This document shows, in pieces, positions 46,463-54,856 of a DNA stretch of 64,000 bases. The stretch is from Roseinatronobacter sp. S2. Lineage in GTDB: Bacteria; Pseudomonadota; Alphaproteobacteria; Rhodobacterales; Rhodobacteraceae. A program made the position numbers and the translations under genes. Every line of letters starts with the position of its first letter. The stretch's first letter is position 1. Under the pieces are notes generated by a model. That model was not told the origin of the DNA and did no database searches. It saw only the letters and a list, made by a program, of their open reading frames with translations. The stretch lies in assembly GCF_029581395.1 (NCBI RefSeq), contig NZ_CP121113.1:248001-312000 (forward strand). The letters run 5' to 3'.

Positions 46463-47371
46463 ATGCTGGAACTGAACGCAGGCAAAAATGCAGCCGACGA
46501 AACCCTGATCACCGACGGTTCAGACCGTGATTTCATGACGCAGGTTATCGAAGTCAGCAAGGACGTGCCGGTTATCGTCGATTTCTGGGCGCCATGGTGC
46601 GGGCCTTGCAAAACCCTTGGTCCCGCGCTGGAAGCAGAAGTTCGCGCCGCCGGTGGCAAGGTGCGCATGGTCAAGATCAACATCGATGAAAATCAGGCAA
46701 TCGCCGGTCAGTTGCGGGTTCAATCCATTCCGACCGTCTATGCCTTTCATCAGGGCCAGCCGGTTGACGGGTTTCAAGGCGCACAGCCCCCCGCCGCATT
46801 GAAGGAATTTGTGGCCAAGCTGGCGGCGCTTTCCGGGGGGGATGACGGGCTGGACGCTGCACTGGATGAGGCAGAGAACATGCTGGAACAGGGTGCGGCC
46901 ACGGATGCGGCGCAGGTTTTCGCCGCCGTTCTGGCAGAAGAGCCTGAGAACGCACGCGCCTTTGGCGGGTTGGCCCGCGCCCATATCGCCGCCGGAAATC
47001 TGGATCAGGCAGAGGCCCTGATCGCAAATGTCCCCGCCGCCATCGCCACCACCACAGAGCTGGAGGCCGCGCGCGCAAAGCTGGCCCTTGCCCGTCAGGC
47101 CGAAAGTGCGGGGCCGGTGGACGACCTGCGCGCACAGGTTCAGACGAACCCTGATGACCATCAGGCGCGGTTCGATCTGGCGCAAGCGCTGTATGCAACC
47201 GACCAGATCGAAGCCGCAATCGATGAATTGCTGGAATTGTTCCGCCGTGACCGCGACTGGCAAGATGGCGCTGCCAAGGCGCAGTTGTTCACGATCTTTG
47301 ATGCATTGAAGCCGAATGACCCGCTTGCGGCCAAGGGACGGCGCAAACTTAGCTCGATGATATTTGCCTAA
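46463..47371 (+). CDS. Thioredoxin-TPR protein (CnoX/YbbN-like)
   Basis: A 302-residue cytoplasmic protein with an N-terminal thioredoxin fold (redox CGPC at residues 46-49, cis-proline in SIPTVYAF) and a C-terminal tetratricopeptide part (residues 125-300). E. coli CnoX/YbbN has this architecture and works as a chaperone-like partner of GroEL under chlorine stress; that enzyme's motif is SxxC, whereas here CGPC is complete, so redox activity is expected. It is in a run with the LON-domain and Trm112 genes. Confidence 0.9.
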   Translation: MLELNAGKNAADETLITDGSDRDFMTQVIEVSKDVPVIVDFWAPWCGPCKTLGPALEAEVRAAGGKVRMVKINIDENQAIAGQLRVQSIPTVYAFHQGQPVDGFQGAQPPAALKEFVAKLAALSGGDDGLDAALDEAENMLEQGAATDAAQVFAAVLAEEPENARAFGGLARAHIAAGNLDQAEALIANVPAAIATTTELEAARAKLALARQAESAGPVDDLRAQVQTNPDDHQARFDLAQALYATDQIEAAIDELLELFRRDRDWQDGAAKAQLFTIFDALKPNDPLAAKGRRKLSSMIFA

Positions 47372-47398
47372 GCTGGTTTGCGGGTTAGGTTCAACTTC

Positions 47399-48040
47399 AT
47401 GGCGCGTATAAAAGATTTTCCTGACCTGATTCCCGTGTTCCCGCTGCCGGGGGCGTTGCTGTTGCCCCGCGCCCGGCTGCCGTTGCATATATTTGAACCC
47501 CGTTATCTGGCCATGCTGGATGACTGCATGAAAACACCCCAGCGGCTGATCGGAATGATCCAGCCGCGCAGTGTTCCGCAAAGCGACGAAAAGGCGTTGC
47601 ACAGCATCGGTTGTGCCGGTCGTCTGACCGCATTTTCGGAAACCGAAGACGGGCGGTATATGATCACGCTGACAGGTATTTCACGGTTTCGTCTGCGTCA
47701 GGAAGTGTCGGGTTTCACACCCTATCGCCGCGCAGAAGTAAACTGGGAAGGGTTCGAGCGCGATTGCGGCGACGACGAACAAGACAGCGGGTTTGACCGC
47801 GACAAGTTCTTCGATGTGCTGAAGCGTTTCTTTACCATTCATGGCCTATCGACCGATTGGGACAGCCTGACCGAAGCGGATGATGAACTGCTGATCAATT
47901 CATTGTCCATGCTGTGCCCGCTGGAACCCGACGACAAACAGGCCCTGCTGGAAGCCCCGTCGCTGACAACAAGGCGCGAAACGCTGGTCACATTGATGGA
48001 ATTCGCGCTGCGCGGCGGCCCGGACGAGGCGATGCAATGA
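47399..48040 (+). CDS. LON N-terminal-domain protein
   Basis: A 213-residue protein made of the Lon substrate-binding domain without ATPase or protease ([27 protein letters not shown] is the family start; read as [20 protein letters not shown]). The function of such stand-alone domains is not settled. It starts 27 bases after the thioredoxin-TPR stop, and its stop overlaps the Trm112 ATG (ATGA). Confidence 0.9.
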   Translation: MARIKDFPDLIPVFPLPGALLLPRARLPLHIFEPRYLAMLDDCMKTPQRLIGMIQPRSVPQSDEKALHSIGCAGRLTAFSETEDGRYMITLTGISRFRLRQEVSGFTPYRRAEVNWEGFERDCGDDEQDSGFDRDKFFDVLKRFFTIHGLSTDWDSLTEADDELLINSLSMLCPLEPDDKQALLEAPSLTTRRETLVTLMEFALRGGPDEAMQ

Positions 48041-48219
48041 CCAAACGCCAGAATTTCGACAGGCGCATGCTGGAAGCCCTTGTATGCCCGCTAACCAAAG
48101 GCAGGCTAAGCTATGATGCGCAGGCGCAGGAACTTGTGTCCAAGGCGGCGCATCTGGCCTTTCCCATCCGCAACGGCATTCCCATCATGCTGGTGGATGA
48201 AGCCCGCGAAGTTGATTGA
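48037..48219 (+). CDS. Trm112 family protein
   Basis: A 60-residue protein with [13 protein letters not shown] and [16 protein letters not shown], the Trm112 signature. The eukaryotic homologue activates several methyltransferases; in bacteria the role is unclear and only one of the zinc cysteines is seen here (CPLTK). It starts in an ATGA overlap with the LON-domain gene. A perfect hairpin follows. Confidence 0.9.
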   Translation: MTKRQNFDRRMLEALVCPLTKGRLSYDAQAQELVSKAAHLAFPIRNGIPIMLVDEAREVD

Positions 48220-48261
48220 CTTTCGCAACAAACACCCGAATAAAGCGGCTTGAAATAGATA

Positions 48262-48285
48262 CGCCCTGACCGTTGGGTCAGGGCG
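48262..48285. terminator. Hairpin after Trm112
   Basis: CGCCCTGACC and GGTCAGGGCG form a perfect 10-bp stem with a GTTG loop between converging genes. There is no U-tract, so it is a probable, not certain, terminator. Confidence 0.55.
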
Positions 48286-48310
48286 ATCCGAGCAGTAAAC
48301 GTATCGCTGG

Positions 48311-48448
48311 TCAGGCGATACGGGCGGAGATCGGGCGGCCAGTAAGCGTTTGCTTCCCTGCCCGAATTACAATGTGGCCATTCCCCAACGCGCGCACAAA
48401 AACACCCTGAGCGGTGATGTATTTGCCTATTTTGATCGTGCGTATCAT
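48311..48448 (-). CDS. Small basic protein of unknown function
   Basis: A 45-residue reading frame (MIRTIKIGKYITAQGVFVRA...) with a net positive charge, one beta-rich stretch (GVFVRALGNGHIVIRAGKQ) and no membrane segment. AAAGGA lies before the ATG at 48448. I do not recognise a family with certainty. The upstream 224 bases are unusually AT-rich for the window and carry several dyads, so it may be a real, separately controlled gene. Confidence 0.5.
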   Translation of the reverse strand: MIRTIKIGKYITAQGVFVRALGNGHIVIRAGKQTLTGRPISARIA

Positions 48449-48600
48449 GGTCCAGTCCTTTTTCGCAGTGCCGTGTTCCGCAAAATTAGTCTGCCGAACC
48501 AGCGTTGAAACCAATTTGCCAGATTTCGCCACCAAAACAACGCTTGGACCTTTCTACTTCCTTAATTCTGACAAAGTTTTTGACAAAGGCGCTGGCCATT

Positions 48601-48657
48601 GTTTCCAAAATAGAAATGGTTTTGGGCTTTGGCGTGTCAAATTCAGAATTTGGAAAC
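48601..48657. repeat. AT-rich nested dyads upstream of the small gene
   Basis: GTTTCCAAA (48601-48609) and TTTGGAAAC (48649-48657) are a perfect 9-bp inverted repeat. Inside it CAAATTC-A-GAATTTG (48638-48652) is a 7-bp palindrome with a one-base centre. The region lies after mutT and upstream of the small gene, so it could be an operator or the mutT 3' structure. Confidence 0.5.
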
Positions 48658-48672
48658 ACGCTGTGCGGGGGT

Positions 48673-49071
48673 TTACAGCCAGTCGCGCAGAATCGGTATC
48701 AGGGGCAGGTCTGCGGCGGGCATGGGGTAGTCCCGCAAATTTGCGGCGCGCACCCATTTCAGCGCCTGCCCTTCGCGCGATTGCACCTGCCCGTCCCATT
48801 TGCGGCAGGCAAATAGCGGCATCAGCAAATGAAAATCATCATAGGCGTGGCTGGCAAATGTCAGCGGCGCAAGGCAGCTAGACGATGTGTTTATGCCAAG
48901 TTCCTCGTGCAACTCGCGTATCAGCGCCGTTTCGGGGGTTTCGCCCGCTTCCACCTTGCCGCCCGGAAATTCCCATAAGCCCGCCATGGATTTGCCTTCG
49001 GGGCGTTGTGCAAGCAAAACGCGCCCGTCAGCATCTATCAGCGCAACGGCAGAAACCAGAACCAGCTTCAC
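48673..49071 (-). CDS. mutT: 8-oxo-dGTP diphosphatase (Nudix)
   Basis: A 132-residue Nudix hydrolase that removes oxidised guanine nucleotides from the pool. The Nudix box GX5EX7REUXEEXGU is complete at residues 38-60 (GKVEAGE ... RELHEELGI). LVSAVALIDADGRVLLAQRP precedes it. The start codon is GTG and overlaps the argJ stop (GTGA). It is the last gene of ppiC-type/argJ/mutT on the minus strand. Confidence 0.93.
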   Translation of the reverse strand: MKLVLVSAVALIDADGRVLLAQRPEGKSMAGLWEFPGGKVEAGETPETALIRELHEELGINTSSSCLAPLTFASHAYDDFHLLMPLFACRKWDGQVQSREGQALKWVRAANLRDYPMPAADLPLIPILRDWL

Positions 49072-50387
49072 GAACGGTAATCCGTGTTGATGTCGATATA
49101 CCGGTGCGTCAGATCACAGGTCCAGACCGTTGACGCGCCCACGCCAAGGCGCAGGTCAACCCCGATCACCAGGTCCTGCTGGCGCATATATTCCGCGCCC
49201 ACCTGTTCGGCATAGCTGGGCGCAACCTGCCCCTGAAACGCCACCAGATGCGGCCCGAACCGGATGGACAGGCGGTCGCGGTCGGCCTCGGCCCCGGATT
49301 TGCCAACGGCCATGACAATACGGCCCCAGTTCGGATCTTCGCCCGCGATTGCGGTTTTGACCAAGGGTGAATTCGCAATCGCCATGGCGACCTTGCGCGC
49401 ATCGGCGTCGGAACGCGCGCCGGATACGGACACTTCCACAAATTTTGTGGCCCCTTCGCCATCGCGCACGACCTGATGCGCCAGATCCAGCATGACCTTG
49501 CCCAAGGCGTCTGAAAACGCGCGGGCTGCGTCACTGGCGGCATCATCAATCACGGGCATGTCGGCTTGCCCTGTGGCCCCAACCAACACCATATCCGATG
49601 TTGATGTGTCGCTGTCCACGGTAATGCAGTTGAAACTGCGGTCAGTCTGCTGCGACAGAATGGACTGCAAGACAGGGCGCGTGATCTTTGCATCGGTGAA
49701 GATATAGACCAGCATCGTTGCCATATCGGGGGCAATCATGCCGGACCCTTTGGCAAAACCCGCAATCGTGACGGGCGAACCGTCAATGTCGGTGGTGACA
49801 CTGGCCCCTTTGGGGAACGTGTCGGTTGTCATGATGGCGCGGGCCGCGTCCTGCAAGGCCGCACCGGACAGGCTAGGTATCAATTCATCAAGCACACCAA
49901 CAATACGGTCATGCGGCAGCGTCTCGCCGATCACACCGGTCGAGGATGTGAAGACGCGCGTGGCTGGCAAGCCCAGCTTTTGCGACAGCGCAGCACTTAG
50001 CGCCTTGACGGAGTCCACCCCCGCCGCGCCGGTGAACGCATTTGCGTTACCGGAATTGACAAGGATAGCGGCCCCTTCGGTGCCGTCGCCCGCGATCTTG
50101 GCCTGTGCATCCAGCACCGATGCCGACCGTGTGGCAGAACGGGTGAAGGTGCCCGCGACAACCGAAGCCGGGTCCAGCACCGCGAGCATGACATCGGTGC
50201 GCCCTGTGTAGCGCACGCCCGCAGCCGCCGTGGCCAGTCGCACCCCCCGGATGGCAGGCAGGTCTGGAAATTGCGCTGGTGCCAGCGGCGACACCAAAGG
50301 TGCATTCCGGGCCACGCCTTGCGCGGCCTGTTTTACCTGTGCCTTCAGCGATTTGATCTTTTTCTTCAGCTTCTTTTTCGCGGCCAT
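49068..50387 (-). CDS. argJ: Glutamate N-acetyltransferase/amino-acid acetyltransferase ArgJ
   Basis: A 439-residue Ntn hydrolase that moves the acetyl group from N-acetylornithine to glutamate and can also use acetyl-CoA. The self-cleavage site is in MIAPDMATMLVY, before the threonine. KGSGM, NSGNANAFTG and TDIDG are present. An extra Lys-rich start of about 30 residues (KKKLKKKIK) precedes the usual domain. The ATG at 50387 is used; a GTG lies one codon upstream. Its product N-acetylglutamate is also what dgcA should make. Confidence 0.95.
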   Translation of the reverse strand: MAAKKKLKKKIKSLKAQVKQAAQGVARNAPLVSPLAPAQFPDLPAIRGVRLATAAAGVRYTGRTDVMLAVLDPASVVAGTFTRSATRSASVLDAQAKIAGDGTEGAAILVNSGNANAFTGAAGVDSVKALSAALSQKLGLPATRVFTSSTGVIGETLPHDRIVGVLDELIPSLSGAALQDAARAIMTTDTFPKGASVTTDIDGSPVTIAGFAKGSGMIAPDMATMLVYIFTDAKITRPVLQSILSQQTDRSFNCITVDSDTSTSDMVLVGATGQADMPVIDDAASDAARAFSDALGKVMLDLAHQVVRDGEGATKFVEVSVSGARSDADARKVAMAIANSPLVKTAIAGEDPNWGRIVMAVGKSGAEADRDRLSIRFGPHLVAFQGQVAPSYAEQVGAEYMRQQDLVIGVDLRLGVGASTVWTCDLTHRYIDINTDYRS

Positions 50388-50457
50388 CACACTTCCCCAA
50401 AGAAAAGCCGACCCGCAACCGGGTCGGCGCTGTGCTGTCAGGTTACACCCAGTCCTG

Positions 50458-51315
50458 TCAGTCGTCCAGAAGCTCTGAGCGGTTCATGACATCGGGCATA
50501 AGCCCTTCATAGGCGCGTTCAATCGTGGCGGATTCGGTCGCGCGCTCCAGCTCTGCCTGAGCGGCTTCGCGCTGGATATTCTGAACCAGTGCTTCGCGCA
50601 CTTCTTCCAGTTCCGGTGCCTGCGACATGCGCATGTCATTCAGCAACACCAGATGCCAGCCGAACTGGGTTTCCAGCGGGCCCATATATTCGCCAACTTC
50701 CAGCGCTTCGACAGCTTCTTCGAATTCCGGGATCATGGCGCCCGGTCCGAACCAGCCAAGCGACCCGCCATTTGCAGCCGCACCGTCGAACGAATGCTCG
50801 CGGGCCAGTTCGGCAAAATCCGCACCGTCATCAAGCTCGGCGCGCAGGGCTGCGGCCTCTTCTTCGGTTTCGACGATGATATGCGATGCATTATATTCCG
50901 GCGTCGGTTCCTGCCCGTCAAACTCGGTTACAAATGCGCCATAGGCTTCGTCGATCATGTCATCAGTGACCGCACCTTCTGCGACACGCGACAGGGCTGC
51001 GTTGGCGACAAATGCGCGCTGTTCGTTTTCCAGCATGATCTGTTCGCGCGCACTCAGCGTGCCCTCGGCCTGCTGCATGATGGCCGTCTGCTCGATCAGT
51101 TGCTCGACCAGCGGTTCAAACAGCGCATCAGGGGGCAGGTCACGGAACTGTTCGGGCAGCACATCGCGGGCAGCCAGAAGGTGGCCCAATGTAATGCTGG
51201 TGCCGTTCACGGTTGCCAGAACCGTGTCGCGCGTTACGTCATCTTGCGCAATGGCGGGCGCGGAAAACGCCAGCCCTGCCGCAAGAACAACACTCATTCG
51301 TGTAAATCTGCCCAT
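50458..51315 (-). CDS. Exported peptidyl-prolyl isomerase (parvulin type)
   Basis: A 285-residue periplasmic foldase with a signal peptide ([18 protein letters not shown]), a SurA-like N-terminal helical domain and a parvulin PPIase domain ([46 protein letters not shown]). It assists folding of exported proteins. The ATG at 51315 has AAAGGAAC upstream. It is divergent from secA, a fitting neighbour because SecA exports its substrates. argJ starts 70 bases after the stop. Confidence 0.92.
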   Translation of the reverse strand: MGRFTRMSVVLAAGLAFSAPAIAQDDVTRDTVLATVNGTSITLGHLLAARDVLPEQFRDLPPDALFEPLVEQLIEQTAIMQQAEGTLSAREQIMLENEQRAFVANAALSRVAEGAVTDDMIDEAYGAFVTEFDGQEPTPEYNASHIIVETEEEAAALRAELDDGADFAELAREHSFDGAAANGGSLGWFGPGAMIPEFEEAVEALEVGEYMGPLETQFGWHLVLLNDMRMSQAPELEEVREALVQNIQREAAQAELERATESATIERAYEGLMPDVMNRSELLDD

Positions 51316-51352
51316 ATTCTTGTTCCTTTCCCTGTGCGACAGGCGCACATCG

Positions 51353-51381
51353 TTGACACTTTTGGGGTCGACCATTACATC
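51353..51381 (+). promoter_or_regulatory. Candidate secA promoter
   Basis: TTGACA and TACATC are spaced by 17 bases. The -35 is perfect and the -10 is weak (3 of 6). The leader to the secA ATG would be about 150 bases, long enough for control. Confidence 0.4.
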
Positions 51382-51537
51382 GCAGACTGGTTCTGCATTG
51401 CTAGGGGCCGCGCGGTTCACATGCCCTTCTATGGAAGCCAGCGCGTTCCGACAACCCCGGCAGCATTAGTGCAACATGACGATTTCTTTAGCGGCCGTCA
51501 AAACGGGTCGCATCAGATGGAACGAGGCGGAGACAGA

Positions 51538-54234
51538 ATGCTGGGTTTGGGCGCGATTTCGAAAAAGGTTTTCGGCACTGCAAATGACCGCAAGGTCAAA
51601 GCAGCCCGCCCGATTGTTGCAGCAATCAACGCATTGGAGCCAGAGTTTCAGGCCCTGTCCGATGAAGGGCTTGTTGCCAAGACCGAAGAACTGAAAGCCC
51701 GCGTCGCAAACGGCGAGTCGCTGGACGCCATTCTGCCCGAAGCCTTCGCCAACTGCCGCGAAGGGGCACGCCGCGCACTGGGGCTGCGGGCTTTTGACGT
51801 GCAGTTGATCGGGGGCATGTTCCTGCATCAGGGCAATATCGCCGAAATGAAAACCGGCGAGGGCAAGACCCTTGTGGCCACGCTTCCTGCCTATCTGAAC
51901 GCACTGACAGGCAACGGCGTGCATGTCGTAACCGTCAACGACTATCTGGCCAGACGCGATTCCGAATGGATGGGCAAGGTGTTTGAACGTCTTGGTATGC
52001 GGTGCGGCGTCGTCTATTCCCAACAGCCCGATGCCGAAAAGAAAGCCGCCTACGCCGCCGATGTGACCTATGCCACCAATAACGAGCTGGGCTTTGACTA
52101 TTTGCGCGACAACATGCGCATGCGTCTGGACGACATGAACCAGCGCGGCCATGCCTTCGCCATCGTCGACGAGGTGGACAGCATCTTGATTGATGAGGCC
52201 CGCACGCCGCTTATCATTTCCGGCCCGGCGGAAGACAAAAGTGATCTGTATGTCCAGGTCGACAAGCTGATTCCGAATCTGGCCGCCGAGCATTTCACCA
52301 TCGACGAAAAAATCCGCAATGCGACCCTGACCGAGGACGGCAACGAGTTTATCGAGGAACAGTTGCGCGAAGCGGGCCTGCTGACCGAAGAACAATCCCT
52401 TTACGACCCTGAATCAACATCGCTTGTGCATCATGTCAATCAGGGCCTGCGCGCGCATAAACTGTTCCACAAGGATCAGAACTACATTGTCCGCGACGGG
52501 CAGGTTGTGCTGATCGACGAATTTACAGGGCGCATGATGGCAGGGCGCCGCCTGTCCGAAGGCCTGCATCAGGCGATCGAGGCCAAGGAAGGCGTTGCCA
52601 TCCAGCCCGAAAACGTAACTTACGCTTCGGTCACGTTCCAGAATTACTTCCGCATGTATAAAAAACTGGCGGGCATGACGGGCACGGCATCCACCGAAGC
52701 ATCGGAATTCCGCGAAATTTATGATCTTGGCGTGGTCGAAATCCCGACCAACCTGCCAATCTCGCGTCTGGATGAACATGATCAGGTGTATCGCACATCG
52801 CAAGAAAAGCTGGATGGTGTGCTGTCGGAAATCCGCACCGCGCATGAAAAGGGCCAGCCCATCCTTGTGGGCACCACATCTATCGAGAAATCCGAAGAAT
52901 TATCCGCCCTGCTGACGAAGGCAGACATCACGCATAATGTCCTGAACGCACGCCAGCACGAACAGGAAGCGCAGATCGTGGCCGATGCAGGCCGCTTTGG
53001 CGCGGTGACCATCGCCACAAACATGGCCGGTCGCGGCACCGATATTCAGTTGGGCGGCAATGTCGACATGCAGGTGATGCAGGCGCTGGACGCGGACGCG
53101 GACGCGGATGCCGACCCCGCCGAATTGCGCGCCCGCATCGAGGCCGAAGTCGCGGAAGAAAAGGCAAAGGTCATCACGGCAGGCGGCCTGTTCGTTCTGG
53201 CCACCGAACGCCACGAAAGCCGCCGCATCGACAACCAGCTGCGCGGCCGTTCCGGGCGGCAGGGTGACCCTGGGCGTTCTGTATTCTTCCTGTCGCTGGA
53301 AGATGACCTTATGCGCATTTTCGGGTCTGAGCGGCTGGAAAAAGTGCTGTCCACCCTTGGCATGAAAGAAGGCGAGGCCATTGTTCACCCATGGGTCAAC
53401 AAATCGCTGGAGAAGGCACAGGCCAAGGTCGAGGCCCGCAATTTTGACATTCGCAAGGAATTGCTGAAATATGACAACGTGATGAACGAACAGCGCCGCG
53501 TTGTATTTGAGCAGCGCCGCGACATCATGGAAGCGGATGATCTGTCCGAAATCATAGAAGATATGCGCCATCAGGTGGTCGATGACCTGATCGACACACA
53601 TATGCCGCACAATTCCTATGCAGAACAATGGGATATGGACGCGCTGAATACCGCCGTGCGCGACAAATTGGGTCTGGACCTGCCTGTTGTGGAATGGGGC
53701 GAGGAAGATGGCGTCGATCAGGACGTGGTGCGTGAACGGCTTTGCGAAGCGTCTGATACGCTGATGGAACAGAAGCAGGAGCAGTTCGGGTCTGATACGC
53801 TGCGCAATCTGGAAAAGCAGATCCTGCTGGAAACCATTGACCGCAAGTGGCGCGAACATCTGATGACGCTGGATCATTTGCGGTCTGCCGTGCGCTTCCG
53901 TGGATATGCCCAGAAAGACCCGCTGAACGAATACAAGGCCGAAGGGTTCCTGCTGTTTGAAGCGATGCTGAATTCGCTGCGCGAAGATGTGTCGGCCTAT
54001 CTGTCGCGCATCCGTCCGCTGTCAGAAGAAGAACAGAAGTCGATGTTGCAGCGTATGGCCCTGCAACAGCATAATGCACAGGTTGCCGCAGAAAACGCAG
54101 GCGAAGCGCCCGCACCCATTGTTGACGGGTTTGACGAAGCCGACCCCGCGACATGGGGCAACCCCGGTCGCAATGATCTATGCCCTTGCGGGTCCGGCAA
54201 GAAGTTCAAGCATTGCCACGGGCGGCTGGCCTGA
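51538..54234 (+). CDS. secA: Preprotein translocase ATPase SecA
   Basis: An 898-residue motor of Sec export. Walker A TGEGKT is at residues 106-111, and [20 protein letters not shown] follows. The helicase half has [14 protein letters not shown] and [18 protein letters not shown]. The C-terminal zinc/SecB-binding tail is [14 protein letters not shown]. An Asp-Ala repeat of four units (around residue 520) sits in a variable loop. The ATG at 51538 follows GGAGACAGA. The frame is open about 885 bases further upstream but that part is antisense to the parvulin gene. The last 29 bases overlap pdeM. Confidence 0.97.
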   Translation: MLGLGAISKKVFGTANDRKVKAARPIVAAINALEPEFQALSDEGLVAKTEELKARVANGESLDAILPEAFANCREGARRALGLRAFDVQLIGGMFLHQGNIAEMKTGEGKTLVATLPAYLNALTGNGVHVVTVNDYLARRDSEWMGKVFERLGMRCGVVYSQQPDAEKKAAYAADVTYATNNELGFDYLRDNMRMRLDDMNQRGHAFAIVDEVDSILIDEARTPLIISGPAEDKSDLYVQVDKLIPNLAAEHFTIDEKIRNATLTEDGNEFIEEQLREAGLLTEEQSLYDPESTSLVHHVNQGLRAHKLFHKDQNYIVRDGQVVLIDEFTGRMMAGRRLSEGLHQAIEAKEGVAIQPENVTYASVTFQNYFRMYKKLAGMTGTASTEASEFREIYDLGVVEIPTNLPISRLDEHDQVYRTSQEKLDGVLSEIRTAHEKGQPILVGTTSIEKSEELSALLTKADITHNVLNARQHEQEAQIVADAGRFGAVTIATNMAGRGTDIQLGGNVDMQVMQALDADADADADPAELRARIEAEVAEEKAKVITAGGLFVLATERHESRRIDNQLRGRSGRQGDPGRSVFFLSLEDDLMRIFGSERLEKVLSTLGMKEGEAIVHPWVNKSLEKAQAKVEARNFDIRKELLKYDNVMNEQRRVVFEQRRDIMEADDLSEIIEDMRHQVVDDLIDTHMPHNSYAEQWDMDALNTAVRDKLGLDLPVVEWGEEDGVDQDVVRERLCEASDTLMEQKQEQFGSDTLRNLEKQILLETIDRKWREHLMTLDHLRSAVRFRGYAQKDPLNEYKAEGFLLFEAMLNSLREDVSAYLSRIRPLSEEEQKSMLQRMALQQHNAQVAAENAGEAPAPIVDGFDEADPATWGNPGRNDLCPCGSGKKFKHCHGRLA

Positions 54235-54856
54235 TCTGCCCATAAGGCACAGCCCGCGCAACGCGCCCTGTCAAAATGGCCAGTCCCGGCCCGACCAGCC
54301 CCGTCAACACGGGGCTGTTTGCATCCAACCCCCCCGTATAAGTGCCAAAGGCGGGCAATATCAGATGATCCCTGCCCACCAGAAACGCTGCATATCCGCG
54401 CCCTGCCAGTTTGAATTTGGGGTGGAAATGGCCTGAAATATCGGGGGCCCCGTGCGGGGCGGCCTGATGGCGCAGGGCAATGCCCGCAAGCGTGACGTCC
54501 GGCGCACCATGGGCCGGATCGTGATTGCCGCTGATGGACACCAGTTGCGTCATGTCCTGCAATCGCTGCCAGTGCGGCCCAGCCGTCACGTCCCCCGCCG
54601 CATCATCATCATCGAATGTATCGCCCAGCAAGATGGTTTGCGCGGCCCCGGTTGCGCCCACGTCCTGCGCCAGCCGGTGCAGGGTGTCTTGCGCATCAAA
54701 CGGGGGCAGCAGGCCGCCCCCTCGCCGCGCCATGCGTGCCGATTTTCCCAGATGCAGGTCTGCCACGATCAATGCGTTTTGCGCGGGCCACCATAGCGCG
54801 CCTGTGGGGCGCGCAATGAATCGGGCGTGTGCGAATGTGACGTCATACCCGTTCAT
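54206..54856 (-). CDS. pdeM: Ligase-associated DNA damage response phosphoesterase PdeM
   Basis: A 216-residue calcineurin-type metallophosphoesterase. The metal ligands are complete: Asp33-x-His35 (DLHLG), GDTFDD at 78-83, GNHD at 110-113 and GHFHP at 142-146. Proteins of this family (called MPE or PdeM) sit in operons with Lhr-like helicase, ligase and exonuclease. It is the last gene here, joined by ATGA to the helicase, and its 3' end overlaps secA by 29 bases. Confidence 0.92.
   Translation of the reverse strand: MNGYDVTFAHARFIARPTGALWWPAQNALIVADLHLGKSARMARRGGGLLPPFDAQDTLHRLAQDVGATGAAQTILLGDTFDDDDAAGDVTAGPHWQRLQDMTQLVSISGNHDPAHGAPDVTLAGIALRHQAAPHGAPDISGHFHPKFKLAGRGYAAFLVGRDHLILPAFGTYTGGLDANSPVLTGLVGPGLAILTGRVARAVPYGQIRPAARGNA

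Noticed and set aside
50653..51537. Possible 295-residue N-terminal extension of SecA
   Set aside because: The frame is open but lies antisense to the parvulin gene. SecA homologues begin at [13 protein letters not shown], and a ribosome site is present there.
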